Under the pieces are notes generated by a model. The model was given only the letters and a program-made list of their open reading frames with translations. It did not search any database and had not been told where the DNA came from. The position numbers were made by a program, and so were the translations under genes. Positions 1 through 9,301 of a stretch of 64,000 bases of DNA are shown piece after piece. Within the stretch, counting starts at the first letter, position 1. Each line of letters begins with the position of its first letter. The stretch is from Symbiodinium natans (taxonomy: Eukaryota; Sar; Dinophyceae; Suessiales; Symbiodiniaceae), in assembly GCA_905221605.1 (NCBI GenBank), contig CAJNDS010002818.1:72001-136000 (forward strand). The letters are read 5' to 3'.

Positions 1-24
1 GTTAGTCTAAGTGGGAACATCCCA
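1..24. repeat. Fragment of TIR-E element
   Basis: The first bases carry the terminal GGGAACATCCC signature seen at the ends of TIR-E elements at 11.9, 26.1 and 49.9 kb. Only one end lies inside the window. Confidence 0.45.
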
Positions 25-101
25 ACCTAAACCCTAAACCGCAAAAGAGCAGAAGAGCAGAACAAAAAAAGAAAGCAAGCTCGAACCTCTTGCATGACCA
101 G

Positions 102-142
102 CCCTAAAACCCTAAACCCTAAACCCTAAACCCTAAACCCTG
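102..142 (-). repeat. Telomeric array, CCCTAAA sense
   Basis: About five CCCTAAA units. A second short array follows at 208-235. The island between them (143-207) is open on the minus strand for about 20 codons and could be an exon, but no complete model could be built. Confidence 0.9.
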
Positions 143-235
143 AAAATCAACCAGAAGCCTTGCTTCCATTATTTCTGCCTTCTAAATACAGCAACATCTC
201 AGCAACCGTAAACACTAAACCCTAAACCCTAAAAA

Positions 236-502
236 AAACGAAACAAACTGTCCAAGCTACTTTTCATGCTCAAGACCACCATAAGAACAATGATGTTGAA
301 TTCTCGAACATTTGTTAAAAAAAAAAAAAAAAAAAACAGGTTTTGTGCCCAAGTGTAATTGTGGGGTGCCATGTGCATGAAAAGAGAAGACTGTTTTTGA
401 CATTTTTCCAGCAACCCAAAAGATCGACTTAGCTAGCCAAGGAAGAAAGCCAAAAAGGCTTCTTATCTCGCAAAAGAAGACAAAAGGCCTGCTTTGCAGC
501 AA
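236..502 (-). CDS. Exon-like open frame, hypothetical
   Basis: Not recognised. The minus strand is open for about 80 codons between two CCCTAAA arrays (TTTAGGG on the coding strand), without telomeric sequence inside it. The predicted peptide is rich in aromatic and hydrophobic residues in its first third. It contains a run of phenylalanines encoded by the poly-A tract at 317-336. A possible 3' splice site is AAAGCAG near 490, and a possible donor is a GTAGC after the Lys codon near 258. The homopolymer makes the frame fragile, and no family is visible. Confidence 0.25.
317..336. repeat. Poly-A tract (20 nt)
   Basis: Uninterrupted A run on the plus strand. It could be a retroposition tail on the plus strand, but no upstream gene body is recognisable. 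Confidence 0.8.
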
Positions 503-587
503 CCCTGAACCGTGAACCCTGAACCCTGAACCCTGAACCCTAAACCCTAAACCCTAAACCCTCAACCCTAAACCCTAAACCCTAACC
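503..587 (-). repeat. Telomeric array, CCCTAAA sense with CCCTGAA variants
   Basis: About twelve heptamers. The left half carries the CCCTGAA variant and the right half canonical CCCTAAA. Confidence 0.9.
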
Positions 588-665
588 GCCTCCTGGGATT
601 CCTTGTTGACAAAACGCTCCAGGCTCTGTTCCGGCTCCTCTCACTCTGGGACTCTTTGGGGCCTC

Positions 666-1050
666 CTTAGGGTTTAGGGTTTAGGGTTTAGGCTGTAGGG
701 TTTAGGGTTTAGGGTACAGGGTTTAAGGTCTTACTTTAGGGTTTAAGGAATGTTTTGGGGATAAATCTAAGGTCTTTGAAAAAGAATTCAAGGTTTAAGT
801 CTAAGTGCTTTCCTTTCGGGGTTTCAGTTTTAAGGAGGGTTCTTGTACAGGTCTGGCCTGTTCGTGTGGGGTTTAGGGTTTGGGGTTTAGGGTTTGGGGT
901 TTTAGGGTTTAGGGTTTCGGGTTTAGGGCTAGTTTAAGGTATGAGGTTTAAGGCTTCGGGTTCAGGGTTTCAGGGTTTAGGGTTTGAGGTTTAAGGTTAA
1001 GGGTTTAGAGGGTTTAGGGTTTGAGGTTTAAGGTTTAGGAATAACGGTTA
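666..1050 (+). repeat. Degenerate TTTAGGG tract
   Basis: Canonical TTTAGGG at 666-723, then a decayed series (TTTAAGG, TTCAGGG, TTTGGGG) to about 1050. The non-telomeric stretch 724-863 has no feature I can support. Confidence 0.75.
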
Positions 1051-1130
1051 AGGGCTGGAGATTTATAAGCTTTAGGGTTCACGCTGTGGGGGAAGATCTT
1101 GACATGCAGGCCGTCAGGGGTGGGGAGAGT

Positions 1131-1152
1131 GAGTGTGTGTGTGTGTGTGTGT
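1131..1152. repeat. GT microsatellite
   Basis: About ten GT dinucleotides directly abutting a CCCTAAA array at 1153-1195. Confidence 0.9.
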
Positions 1153-1453
1153 CCTAAACCCTAAACCCTAAACCCGAAACCCTAAACCCTAAATCCAAAA
1201 ACGCCCCTGGTGGCACCTCCATGGTCGGCAGGTAGCCGGCGATGATGCCATGGCGCCTGAGGCTTTGGGGTTTGAGCGTCGAGGGTTGAGGGTTTAGGTT
1301 TTTAGGGTTTAGGGTCTAAGGTTTTTTGTAGAGTTTAGGGATTTTAGGGTTTAGGACTTGAGGGTTTGAGGGTTTGAGTGTTTGCGGGTTTTGGGTTAGT
1401 TTAGGGTTTAGGGTTCTTTTGGTTTAGGGTTTAGGGTTTAGGGTGTGGGGGTT

Positions 1454-1658
1454 GGTTTAGGGTTTAGGGTTTAGGGTCTAGGGTCTAGGGTTTAGGGTTT
1501 AGGGTTTAGGGTTTAGGGTTTAGGGTTTAGGGTTTAGGGTTTAGGGTTTAGGGTTTAGGGTTTAGGGTTTACGGTTTAGGGTTTAGGGTTTAGGGTTTAG
1601 GGTTTAGGGTATAGGGTTTTGGGTTTTGGGTTTAGGGTTTAGTTTAGGGTTTAGGGTT
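1454..1658 (+). repeat. Long TTTAGGG array
   Basis: About 29 nearly perfect units with TCTAGGG and TTTACGG variants. It is one of the longest arrays in the window, preceded by decayed copies from 1286. Confidence 0.95.
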
Positions 1659-1735
1659 CCTTCTGCGAGGTGTTCACGACAGGGCTGACAAAGACGGGGG
1701 TCTAACTGACAAGGAAGCCATGGGGTCTGACAAGC

Positions 1736-1845
1736 CGCCTAAACCCTAAACCCTAAACCCGAAACCCCTAAACCCTAAACCCTAAACCCTAAACCCGAAA
1801 CCCCTTTACCCTAAACCCTTTACCCTAAACCCTAAACCCGAAAAG
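1736..1845 (-). repeat. CCCTAAA array
   Basis: Canonical units mixed with CCCGAAA and CCCTTTA variants. The flanking island 1660-1735 lies between inverted arrays. Confidence 0.9.
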
Positions 1846-1908
1846 GTTGCCAGATGCTTTCCGTGTCAGCCGCCTCTGGGTCTGGTCTTTCCATGAACTA
1901 CTATTTGC

Positions 1909-2023
1909 CTAGGCTGCCCAGTAACCTAGGATGAAAAAGGGTGCCCTTTTTTTGCGTAAAAGGGGTTTATAGGGGAACCTAGAGCCCCCAAAAAGGGAAT
2001 AAGGGCACTACTGGGCATCCTAG
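1909..2023. mobile_element. TIR-B foldback element
   Basis: Ends AGGCTGCCCAGTA and TACTGGGCATCCT are inverted copies. The inside contains the family words AACCTAGGA, GGGTGCCC and GGGAATAAGGGC, shared with copies at 18.5, 26.6, 31.4, 45.4, 48.7 and 60.9 kb. There is no coding capacity; it is MITE-like. Confidence 0.7.
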
Positions 2024-2058
2024 TTGCTTAAGAGCCCCTCACAAAATAATACTCCCTA
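2023..2058. mobile_element. TIR-F end fragment
   Basis: AGTTGCTTAAGAGCCCC matches the end of TIR-F elements (2.76, 17.8, 44.6 kb). It abuts the right end of a TIR-B element, suggesting nested or adjacent insertion. Confidence 0.45.
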
Positions 2059-2240
2059 TGTTCGCCTCGGCTTCCTGCCGAGAAGCATTGGAGCAAGCAA
2101 ACCCGGATCGGGCCTCCTTCCCCCCGCAAAATTTTGTGGCGGAACCCCCCGCCCTGCGGGATCCCCCCCCCCCCCCCCATCGCTTGTTTCACAGAAAGAG
2201 CGCCTCAAAACCCCACCCCCTCACCCCCTCACCCCCCCTC

Positions 2241-2453
2241 AATCCTAAAGCCTTTAACCCTCAACCCTGAACCCCAAAACCCGACACCCTATATAAACAC
2301 GAAACCCTAAGCCCTAAAACCTAAACCCTAAACCCTACACCCTAAACCCCAAACCCTAAACCCTAAACCAAAAAACCCTAGACCCTAAACCCTAAACCCT
2401 AAACCCTAAACCCTAAACCCTAAACCCTAAACCCTAAACCCTAAACCCGAATC
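2241..2453 (-). repeat. CCCTAAA array
   Basis: Degenerate at the left (CCCTCAA, CCCCAAA) and perfect at the right over about nine units. Before it, 2059-2240 is GC-rich, with a C run at 2163-2179, and open in more than one frame. I see no recognisable protein there. Confidence 0.9.
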
Positions 2454-2519
2454 GAGGCTGGGGCAGCATCCTGTGCTCTGTATCCCATCTCGGCCTCTCG
2501 CCTCATTCTGCTTGGGGTT

Positions 2520-2660
2520 TTGGGAGGTTTAGGGTTTAGGGTTTAGGGTTTGGGGTTTGGGGTTTAGGGTTTGGGGTTTCGGGTCTAGGGTTTAGGGTTT
2601 AGGATTCAGGATTTCGGGTTTAGGGGTTTAGGGTTACAAGGATTAGGGTTTCGGTGTAGG
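2520..2660 (+). repeat. Degenerate TTTAGGG array
   Basis: TTTAGGG and TTTGGGG units with TTTCGGG and TTCAGGA variants. Confidence 0.85.
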
Positions 2661-2762
2661 GCCTACGGAAAAAGAAGCATGACCCAGTGAATATCAACAT
2701 GCGTTCATGCATTTGTGACTTTTGTGTTCTGCGACTTCTGGGCAAGGAATTCAAGTTTCTAC

Positions 2763-2873
2763 GAATTGCTTAAGAACCCCCTCCCCCCAAAACAAAAAAA
2801 CTAGTCTTCCTTAAAAAGCAATATAGGGATTCTTATTTTCATTGTTTTGAGGGGGATTCTTAAGTAAACAGTA
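2763..2873. mobile_element. TIR-F foldback element
   Basis: Ends AATTGCTTAAGAACCCC and GGGGATTCTTAAGTAAAC are imperfect inverted copies, followed inward by pyrimidine- and purine-rich stretches. Non-coding, MITE-like. It falls between open islands, so it may be intronic. Confidence 0.7.
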
Positions 2874-2904
2874 AGTTTGCGGTGTAGGAAATCGAAAGCC
2901 CTAG

Positions 2905-3182
2905 AGCCCATTGGGGTTCATCCATCTCGCAGCTCCATCTGGTGTTCTCGTTCTCCAAATAGAAATCAGCACTACGAGAAATCCCAATGTCCAGCCCTTT
3001 CCGATCCTCTTTAATAACCCAGAAACCCGTCTGCCATATGCAATTGAGGGTTTAAGGTTTAGGGTTTAGGGTTTAGGGGAGACGTTCAGATTCAAGTGGA
3101 GGTCGGGTCCTGTCGTGCGGGCTTCACAGGAGTCAGCCTATCACTGAGGCAATCCAGGAGCGCCCACATTCTGGAATCTAAA
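2905..3182 (+). CDS. Exon-like islands around a very short telomeric tract
   Basis: The island 2905-3049 follows a CCCTAG and is open in all three plus frames, so the correct frame cannot be chosen. The island 3077-3182 follows TTTAG and ends at AAAG|GTAATT, a good donor. Between them is a 27-nt telomeric tract. Excising the 20-nt GTTTAGG...TTTAG piece 3057-3076 would join one of the frames, but 20 nt is below normal spliceosomal intron size. Not recognised; could be chance. Confidence 0.22.
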
Positions 3183-3379
3183 GGTAATTCCTCCCCACGC
3201 AACCTTCTATCCTCCCTGTGTCACATTCTTACCGACACATCACATGATCTTAAACCCCCCCAAACCTAAACCTATTCGCCTAGAACTCGACTACCAGCTT
3301 AAGTTAAAACCCCCCGAAACCCTAAACCCTGCAAGGGCGGGACAGGAACCGCAAGCCCCGAACATTTCAACGAACCCAG

Positions 3380-3497
3380 GGTTCGGGTTTGTCCCCCTTT
3401 ATACTCACAGTCCTTAAGAGGGATTTTGGGGTTTAGGGTTTAGTACCTCCTCTTCGAATCCCTAGTAAGGACTGTCAGTAGAAAGGGGAACATCCGA
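3380..3497. mobile_element. TIR-E element with telomeric insert
   Basis: The arms TATACTCACAGTCCTTA and TAAGGACTGTCAGTAGAAA are inverted copies, bounded by the family end GGGGAACATCC. The loop contains a short TTTAGGG tract (3427-3445) that replaces the spacer seen in the copy at 11.9 kb. Confidence 0.65.
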
Positions 3498-3502
3498 GCC
3501 CC

Positions 3503-3812
3503 AAGGTAATCCCCTCCCCCTAATATTAAACGCCCCCCCCCCCCCCCCCAAAAAAAAAAGTGTTTTGATTATTAGGGGGGGGGGGGGGGGGTTCTCCAAA
3601 TGTCATGTTTGGGGTCCAAAGGGTTTAGGGTGGGTGTAGGCTTCAGGCTTGGAGGGTTGAAGCAATTAATGACAGATGTTGGTTGGCTTGAGGGTGTTGG
3701 GAGCCCTGAAACCCCCGGGCTCGGTTTCGGCAGGATTTTCCGGAAAGTGTCTTTATAATTAGGGGGGGGGGGGGGGGGGGGGGGCGTTTAATAAAAGGGG
3801 GAAGGGATTACC
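3503..3812. mobile_element. TIR-G poly-C/poly-G elements
   Basis: TAATCCCCTCCCCCTAATA opens a segment with a C17-A10 run (3533-3559) and a G17 run (3575-3591). A second G23 run (3762-3784) is followed by the inverse end AAGGGGGAAGGGATTA. The same ends bracket 55629-55762. Confidence 0.5.
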
Positions 3813-3897
3813 ACAAATGCTGGGCCGAGGGTCTCAGGGGCCGGGGGACGTCTAAGAGCTGCTGCAGTGTGGGCTCCGCCTGGCGGGCAACGCACGA

Positions 3898-4003
3898 TGG
3901 AAAGAAAGAAAGAAAGAAAGAGAAAGAAAGAAAGAACGAAATAAGTAAAGGAATAAAAACAAAAATCTAGACGGAAAGAAAGAAAGACCGAAAGAAAGCA
4001 AGC
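3898..4003 (+). repeat. GAAA microsatellite
   Basis: Imperfect (GAAA)n with GACC, GCAA and TAAG interruptions. 4004-4198 holds no feature I can support. Confidence 0.9.
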
Positions 4004-4198
4004 TGCGCATCGAACTAAGGTGTCAGGGTTTCGGGTATTGTGGGTCGTCAGCCGTCAAAACTTAAAGTCCAGAATCCGGGGGCCCAACCTTAGACCCTCA
4101 TCCCCATCGGATGCGCCTAGGCCCTGGCACCTCCTGGATTTTTTTGTGAAAAACTCTTAAACCCCCTCAAGGCCCTTTGCCTGGAAGCCCCCCTGTAC

Positions 4199-4359
4199 CC
4201 CTAAACCCTAAACCCTAAACCCTAAACCCTAAACCCTAAACCCTAGAAGTGCAGGCACAAACTTGGTTGACAAGTAACATGAACCTCCAACCCTAAACCC
4301 TAAACCCTAAGCCCTAAACCCTAAACCCTAAACCCTAAACCCTAAACCCTAAACCCTGA
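4199..4359 (-). repeat. Two CCCTAAA arrays around a TIR-I fragment
   Basis: Arrays at 4199-4247 and 4288-4359. The 40 bp between them end in ACATGAACCTCCAA, the terminal word of TIR-I elements at 32.1 and 40.9 kb. Confidence 0.8.
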
Positions 4360-4825
4360 AAAAACCTAAACAAAAGTACAAGTCTGATACAAGACCCAGG
4401 ATCGGTTCATGGAAGCCCAAACAAGCAAAGCCCTATCAAAGCTCAAGGAAAGCCCTCGAAAAAACAGTGCAAAGAAGCCGAGCCTCAAACCCCAAGAACC
4501 CTGAGAGCCCCAAACATGCCAAAAAAATCAAGAAGCCTCAAGACCACCCAAAGCACAAAAACAAAAACACCCCTCAAAAAACAAAACGCCTTTCAAAAGC
4601 AAAAAAAGAACAATGACTAACAAAAAGAACAGAAACAAAAATGAAAATAATAAGACCAATAACTTAAAAAACACGATAATAAAAATAATAGTAACAAAAA
4701 AAACTCCTTGCGGGAAGGTGGCGGGCGGCGCTGGCGAGCCTCGCGGCCTCTCCGCAGCCCTCGCGGGCAGCTGGGGATCTCGGACCTGTGGGCCAGGCCC
4801 CGCCCTTTTGATTTTGGGGGGGCTT
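4360..4825. other. A-rich island without recognisable gene
   Basis: 4360-4705 is strongly A-rich on the plus strand with many AAAAC/AAAAT words. 4706-4825 is abruptly GC-rich. Short frames exist, but nothing is recognisable. Confidence 0.4.
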
Positions 4826-4868
4826 TGGGAGGTTTAGGGTTTAGGGTTTAGGAATTAGGGTTGAGGGT

Positions 4869-5008
4869 TTAGGGTAGTTTAGGGTAGTTTAGGGTAGTTT
4901 AGGGTAGTTTAGGGTAGTTTAGGGTAGTTTAGGGTAGTTTAGGGTAGTTTAAGGTAGTTTAGGGTAGTTTAGGGTAGTTTAGGGTAGTTTAGGGTAGTTT
5001 AGGGTTCA
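4869..5008 (+). repeat. Decameric telomere variant (TTTAGGGTAG)n
   Basis: About thirteen copies of the 10-mer TTTAGGGTAG: a homogenised telomere-derived satellite with a fixed GTA insertion. It ends in a C25 run at 5011-5035. Confidence 0.95.
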
Positions 5009-5040
5009 AGCCCCCCCCCCCCCCCCCCCCCCCCCGGTAC

Positions 5041-5480
5041 TTTGGGGGGGCTCTAGGAGGTTTAGAGGGGGGTTTAGGGTTTAGGGTTTAGGGTAGCTTA
5101 GTGTTTAGGGTTTTAGTTCAGGGTTTAGGGTTTCGGGTTTAGGGTTTAGAATTGAGGGTTTAGGCGGGCGTTAGGAGGTTTAGAGGGCTCTATGGGGTTT
5201 AGGGTTTCGGCTTTAGGAGGTTTAGGAGGTTTAGGGTTTAGGCGGTTTAGGGTTTAGGGCTTTAGAGGTTTTAGGTTTCTAGGTTCTGTACGTGTTCAGG
5301 GTGTAGGTGTATAGGGTGTTTAGGGTTTAGGAGGTTTATAGGGTTTAGGGTGTTTAGGGGCCCTAAGCCCGGGCTCTCAGGGCTCCAGGGGCTTAGGGTG
5401 CCGGATTTAGGGTAGCCCTGGTTCCGGGTCTGACGGTCAGAGGGTTTGGGAGGTTTAGAGTTCAGAGGGTTGAGGTTAGG
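5041..5480 (+). repeat. Decayed TTTAGGG region
   Basis: Heptamers with frequent indels (TTTAGGAGG, TTTAGAGGG). A final GAGAGTCCCAGGTAAG near 5529-5544 matches one end of TIR-A elements. Confidence 0.7.
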
Positions 5481-5568
5481 CTTCGGGTTGAGAGGGTTTA
5501 GGTGAGGCTTATTCTTGAGAGCGTTTAAAGAGAGTCCCAGGTAAGCCCTAACCCCTAAACAGAAAGCC

Positions 5569-6212
5569 CCTAAGCCCTACCCTAAACCCTAAACACTCAA
5601 CCCTAAACCCTAAACCCCTAAACCCCCAAAACCCTAAACCCTTGAAGCCCCCAAGACCTTATTTAAGCCAAGAGGCGGTGCTCGCAGCCGCTGCGGCCGG
5701 CGCCGGATGCGAGATCAGTTGGCCAAGGGTGGCCTCGTCATTGGCCTGCGCGTGACAGAGGGTTTAGGGTTTAGGGTTTAGGGTTTAGGGGGTAGAGTCA
5801 AGGCCTCATGGGTTTCGGGGTTTTGGGTTGGGCTGCCCCACGTGCGCGTCGCTGCCTTATGATGTAGTCTGTGTATAAGAGTGATTATCTTGCGGTCTTT
5901 GGGGTTTAGGGTTTACGGTTAGGGTTTAGGGTTTAGGGTTTAGGGCTTAGGGTTTAGGGTTTAGGGTCTAGGGCTTAGGGTTTATGTTTCTTCACCTCGG
6001 GTGGGCAGCATGAATAGCTTTATTTCGCTTGGACTTCGACCATCTCGGAAGGACGCAGTGCACCACCCCGAGAATCTATAAGTCCTGCCCGGACCATGGG
6101 GTTTAGGGTTTAGGGTTTAGGGTTCAGGGCCGTATAAGTCCGTAGCCCTTAACACCCGAAATCCTAGGACTTACGAAATCGGGTACCCTAAACCCTAAAC
6201 CCTAACCCTATG
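5569..6212. repeat. Mixed-orientation arrays with short islands
   Basis: CCCTAAA at 5569-5645. TTTAGGG at 5758-5800, 5900-5995 and 6098-6125. CCCTAAA at 6180-6212. The islands 5801-5900 and 5995-6097 lie between arrays of the same sense. Each has open plus frames of 25-30 codons (6020-6097 is open on both strands), so they are possible exons only. Confidence 0.6.
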
Positions 6213-6680
6213 AGAATCCCCAGGTGGGGTCAAGGAGTTGTCCCCCCACCCTACTTGGCATCACTCAAGTCACCAAAGGAGACACACACACACACACACG
6301 TGCGCTGACCATCTGGTCAATAGGTGGCTTTCTTCTTTGCTTACAGTATACTGTACATCGGCGCCACAGGGGGCCCACCAGCAAATCCGAGAAAAAAACT
6401 AGAATGCAGGCACGTCACCAGGCGTCCCTGGTGATATCCTGAGGCAATACGAGGAGCTTCCTCATAGACCTCCTCCATCCCCCTGCAACAAGCTGTCGAT
6501 TCCACTGAACTTCTACAGAAGAACCTACCCTTTGGTACCGGGATGTACACACACACCCCTTCAAAAGAAAGGGTGATTTTTTAGAAGGGCCTTGCACTGA
6601 TCTACAGTACTAAGAAGAGGACGAGTGCAATGCAGCGATGCAGAAGCTCGAAGGAACACCTGTTATTTCCCCTTGGCTGC

Positions 6681-7226
6681 TCAAGGCAGCTCGTCTAAAG
6701 CACTATTGAGGAACTGTATGCACTCTCTGTTGGAAGCTGAGTTCCCTGCGGAATCTGGATGAAAGGCTAAAGCAAGGCGACGAACAAAAGTTCGCACTTG
6801 GGGCTGAGTTCTGTCGGACTGTTGGAGACTGCGCGAAACAAGCTCAATGAGGGACCTAGCTACAGGCTCAGCTGCTCTCCATCGATCTCGCCAACTTGCT
6901 CGAACAAACGTAGGGGGTTGTTGAGGAGGGAGAGATGAAGCACCTGAAACTGTGGCGTGTCGGGAATTGCGGGCTCCCACACTAGACCAATTAGAACCAT
7001 GACCCGGTTCCGCTCTTGCACGAGACGAACGAGATGAGAATGTCTCCTGTCGGTCTAAACATCCTCGACCATGTCCCCATCCATGTTTGCAGTCTGAACA
7101 ACAGTATCTGTCTGTGACCGTCAAAGCCATGCGTTGACATCCTGATTCGAAGCATCGACGACTGAGCAGACCATCTCGGCTGGTAGCCATGCTCAGCTGA
7201 AAAACCACTGCCAAGGTATATGACAA
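6681..7226 (-). CDS. Cys-rich protein with C-terminal J-domain-like segment
   Basis: A frame of 181 codons with no repeats. Residues ~38-60 contain a CCSDCKHGWGHGRGC motif, a plausible zinc-binding knuckle. Residues ~85-110 are Ser/Pro/Gln-rich. The last ~45 residues read VRRLALAFHPDS followed by CIQFLNSALDEL. These match the end of J-domain helix II, the HPD loop and helix III, with the Asn-Ala-Leu pattern. J-domains with HPD stimulate Hsp70 ATPase. A J-domain at the extreme C terminus with a Cys motif upstream is not the classical DnaJ order. The start is uncertain: Met at 7226 or an internal Met before the Cys motif. A second, Cys-rich frame lies just upstream on the same strand and may be another exon. 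Confidence 0.45.
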   Translation of the reverse strand: MSYTLAVVFQLSMATSRDGLLSRRCFESGCQRMALTVTDRYCCSDCKHGWGHGRGCLDRQETFSSRSSRARAEPGHGSNWSSVGARNSRHATVSGASSLPPQQPPTFVRASWRDRWRAAEPVARSLIELVSRSLQQSDRTQPQVRTFVRRLALAFHPDSAGNSASNRECIQFLNSALDELP

Positions 7227-7428
7227 GACTGAGGGGTTGGCGTCTGAGGCCCAAGCGACTTATAAGGCTTGTTCCAATAAGCTCCGAGCGCGAAAAGCAA
7301 GCATGGGGTGATGGCTCACGCTACAACTTATCCCTCCTACAAACAAGAACCGGACATACTCGCACACATGACCGCAAGACAACTGCACAACAGAGCCAAT
7401 GTGACAACATGCACTACACTGCGAATGT

Positions 7429-8085
7429 CTGGGCACACAGACAGAAGCCCTGAAGGGCAGTTCTGGCGCAATCACACTTGTTGAAACCACGAGGGTTACT
7501 TATTGGTGAATCTCTGGTGTAACAGCGGACTCATACATCAAGCCGGAGTGGAAACAGACTCGGACCCCCACCTTAGTAGCAGCGGAACGGCCACCAAGGA
7601 AACGTAAACAAACTCACCCCATCGAACGCCGCAATCGCACTTGCACACAGACCGATCAGATCCACAGTTCGCACATTTTTCTAAGGCCCGGGCTGGCATG
7701 ACTCCAGATTCGTTTTCCCACATGCGTGCTCTTACCATTGCAGTCAAAATTTGGACACTGCCCTTCGATACAGGGTTGCACACGCACGCTCACTGGGCAC
7801 ACAGACAGAAGCCCTGAAGGGAAGTTCTGTCGCAATCACACTTGTTGAAACCACGAGGGTTAATTATTGGTGAATCTCTGGTATAACAGCGGACTCAAAC
7901 ATCAAGCCGGAGCGAAACAGACTCGGAACCCTAACCTTAGTAGCAGACTCGGAACCCCAACCTTAGTAGCAGCGGAACGGCCACCAACGAAACATCAACA
8001 AACCCACCCCATCGAACGCCACAATCGCACTTGCGTACAGACCGATCAGATCCTCAGTTCGCACATTGTCTAAGGTCCGCGCTTC
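7429..8085. repeat. Two-copy tandem repeat (~270 and ~290 bp)
   Basis: 7429-7698 and 7793-8085 share most of their sequence, starting CTGGGCACACAGACAGAAGC. The second copy carries its own internal 27-bp tandem duplication (7918-7944 / 7945-7971). Confidence 0.85.
7538..7783 (-). CDS. Cys-rich frame within the tandem repeat
   Basis: An 81-codon minus frame contains CANCGSDRSVCKCDCG, a C-x2-C-x7-C-x-C-x-C arrangement suggestive of metal binding. The equivalent frame in the second repeat copy has TGA in place of the second Cys codon and Arg for the third Cys, so the duplicate is broken. It may be an exon of the same gene as the J-domain-like frame downstream. Confidence 0.3.
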   Translation of the reverse strand: MCNPVSKGSVQILTAMVRARMWENESGVMPARALEKCANCGSDRSVCKCDCGVRWGEFVYVSLVAVPLLLRWGSESVSTPA

Positions 8086-8520
8086 AAAACTGTTACTGGA
8101 GTTTCGTCGGAGGCCCCCATCCCCATATTCCAAGCCACGCTAGTTCATGCCAAAGACAAAGAAGGCTACGAAAGACTCTAGAAAAGAAAAGAATAGCCTG
8201 AGCATGCAATCAAACATTGCACAGAATATTCGCAGGGAAATAAAGTGCAGCTGACAAGACATTGCAAGAATCAAGCATGCAAGCACTCAAAAGGGCTGAT
8301 TTTTAAAGCGCTACGACTCGGAACGCAAAGCGGTCGGAACAGACGCACATGCTTTCGGAACAGACACCGCTGGAGGTGGCGGGGTAAGTGGTAGCCTGAG
8401 TGGTGAAGTATAGGATGTAGGGTGAGCCGGCGAAACGCCGCCAGCCGTCACTAGGCTCCAAACCCTAGCCCCACAATTCTTTGACGCCCTACGCCCTGTT
8501 ATAGGATTGCTTCTGGGACA
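8086..8520. other. Unique interior of inverted-arm unit
   Basis: Balanced base composition with no telomeric heptamers. No frame or motif that I recognise. Confidence 0.4.
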
Positions 8521-8895
8521 TTAGATACCACTAGTATTCCTAGTCTGTTGAGTATGCATCATTATTAAGTATGTTCTCATCTGTGTGTATGTATATATAC
8601 ACATTGATTGAGTGCATGTGTGTGTACATCCCTGTACCAAAGGGTAGGTCTTCTGTAGAAGTTCAGTGGAATCGACAGTTTGTTGCAGGGGGATGGAGGA
8701 GGTATATGAGGCTCCATCCAACGAAGCTCCTCATATTGCCTCAGGATATCACCAGGGACGCCTGGTGACGTACCTGCATTCTAGTGTTTTTTCGTTTGCT
8801 TGTGGGCCCCCTGTGGCACCGATGTACGCAGTAGCATACTGTAAGCAAAGAAGAAAGCCACCTATTGACCAGATGATCAGCGTACGTGTGTTGTC

Positions 8896-9246
8896 AGCAT
8901 GGCATTCCCACTGGGCGCCATCTTCGTGGGAGGTTGCTCCTACCAATCTGACTGACTACGCAATGCTCAACCCGAACTCTTGATTTTCATTGACTTTCGA
9001 GTGAGGGGGCCAGCCGAAGTTCTTCACTTTATCATTGTCTTACCTGTTGGATTTCCAGGTCATGAAAGATGAGTATTTGCAAGTCTTGAAACCAATCTAA
9101 TTTGATTCAAACTTTGACTTCAATCTGACTCTGCGCTGAACTGGCTTTGAAGCTCTGAGTTAGTGCTACTTGTTGCAGTTCGCAATGTCTGGTCCCCCTG
9201 AGGGAACTAGATCCAAAAGTGCTTTGCCGAACCCCCCCAAGTTACC
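8896..9246. other. Unique flank
   Basis: Right flank of the inverted-arm unit. One plus frame runs from the right arm to a TGA near 8983. No recognisable domain. Confidence 0.35.
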
Positions 9247-9250
9247 CTGA

Positions 9251-9301
9251 AATCTAAACCCTAAACCCTAAACCCTAAACCCTAAACCCTACTAAACCCT
9301 A
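9251..9301 (-). repeat. CCCTAAA array
   Basis: About seven units, followed by a GC-rich island 9360-9480 that is open on the plus strand and includes a Gly-Pro-Gln run. Confidence 0.9.

Larger units (their letters stand above)
6265..8895. mobile_element. 2.6 kb unit with ~300 bp inverted arms
   Basis: The left arm 6265-6570 and the right arm 8612-8895 are inverted copies at roughly 85-90% by eye, sharing words such as GACCATCTGGTCAATAGGTGG and CTGTCGATTCCACTGAACTT as complements. Indels include a ~14 bp insertion in the right arm. The inside carries a minus-strand frame with a J-domain-like end and a two-copy Cys-rich repeat. It is free of telomeric heptamers, unlike its surroundings. It could be a transposon with long inverted repeats or an inverted duplication; no transposase was recognised. 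Confidence 0.6.

Noticed and set aside
102-142. True chromosome end at the window start
   Set aside because: The array is short, interior, and followed by many inverted arrays.
1660-1740. Plus-frame peptide with ADKDGGLTDKEA resembling an EF-hand loop
   Set aside because: Two loop positions are missing and all frames of the 80-bp island are open; too short to support.
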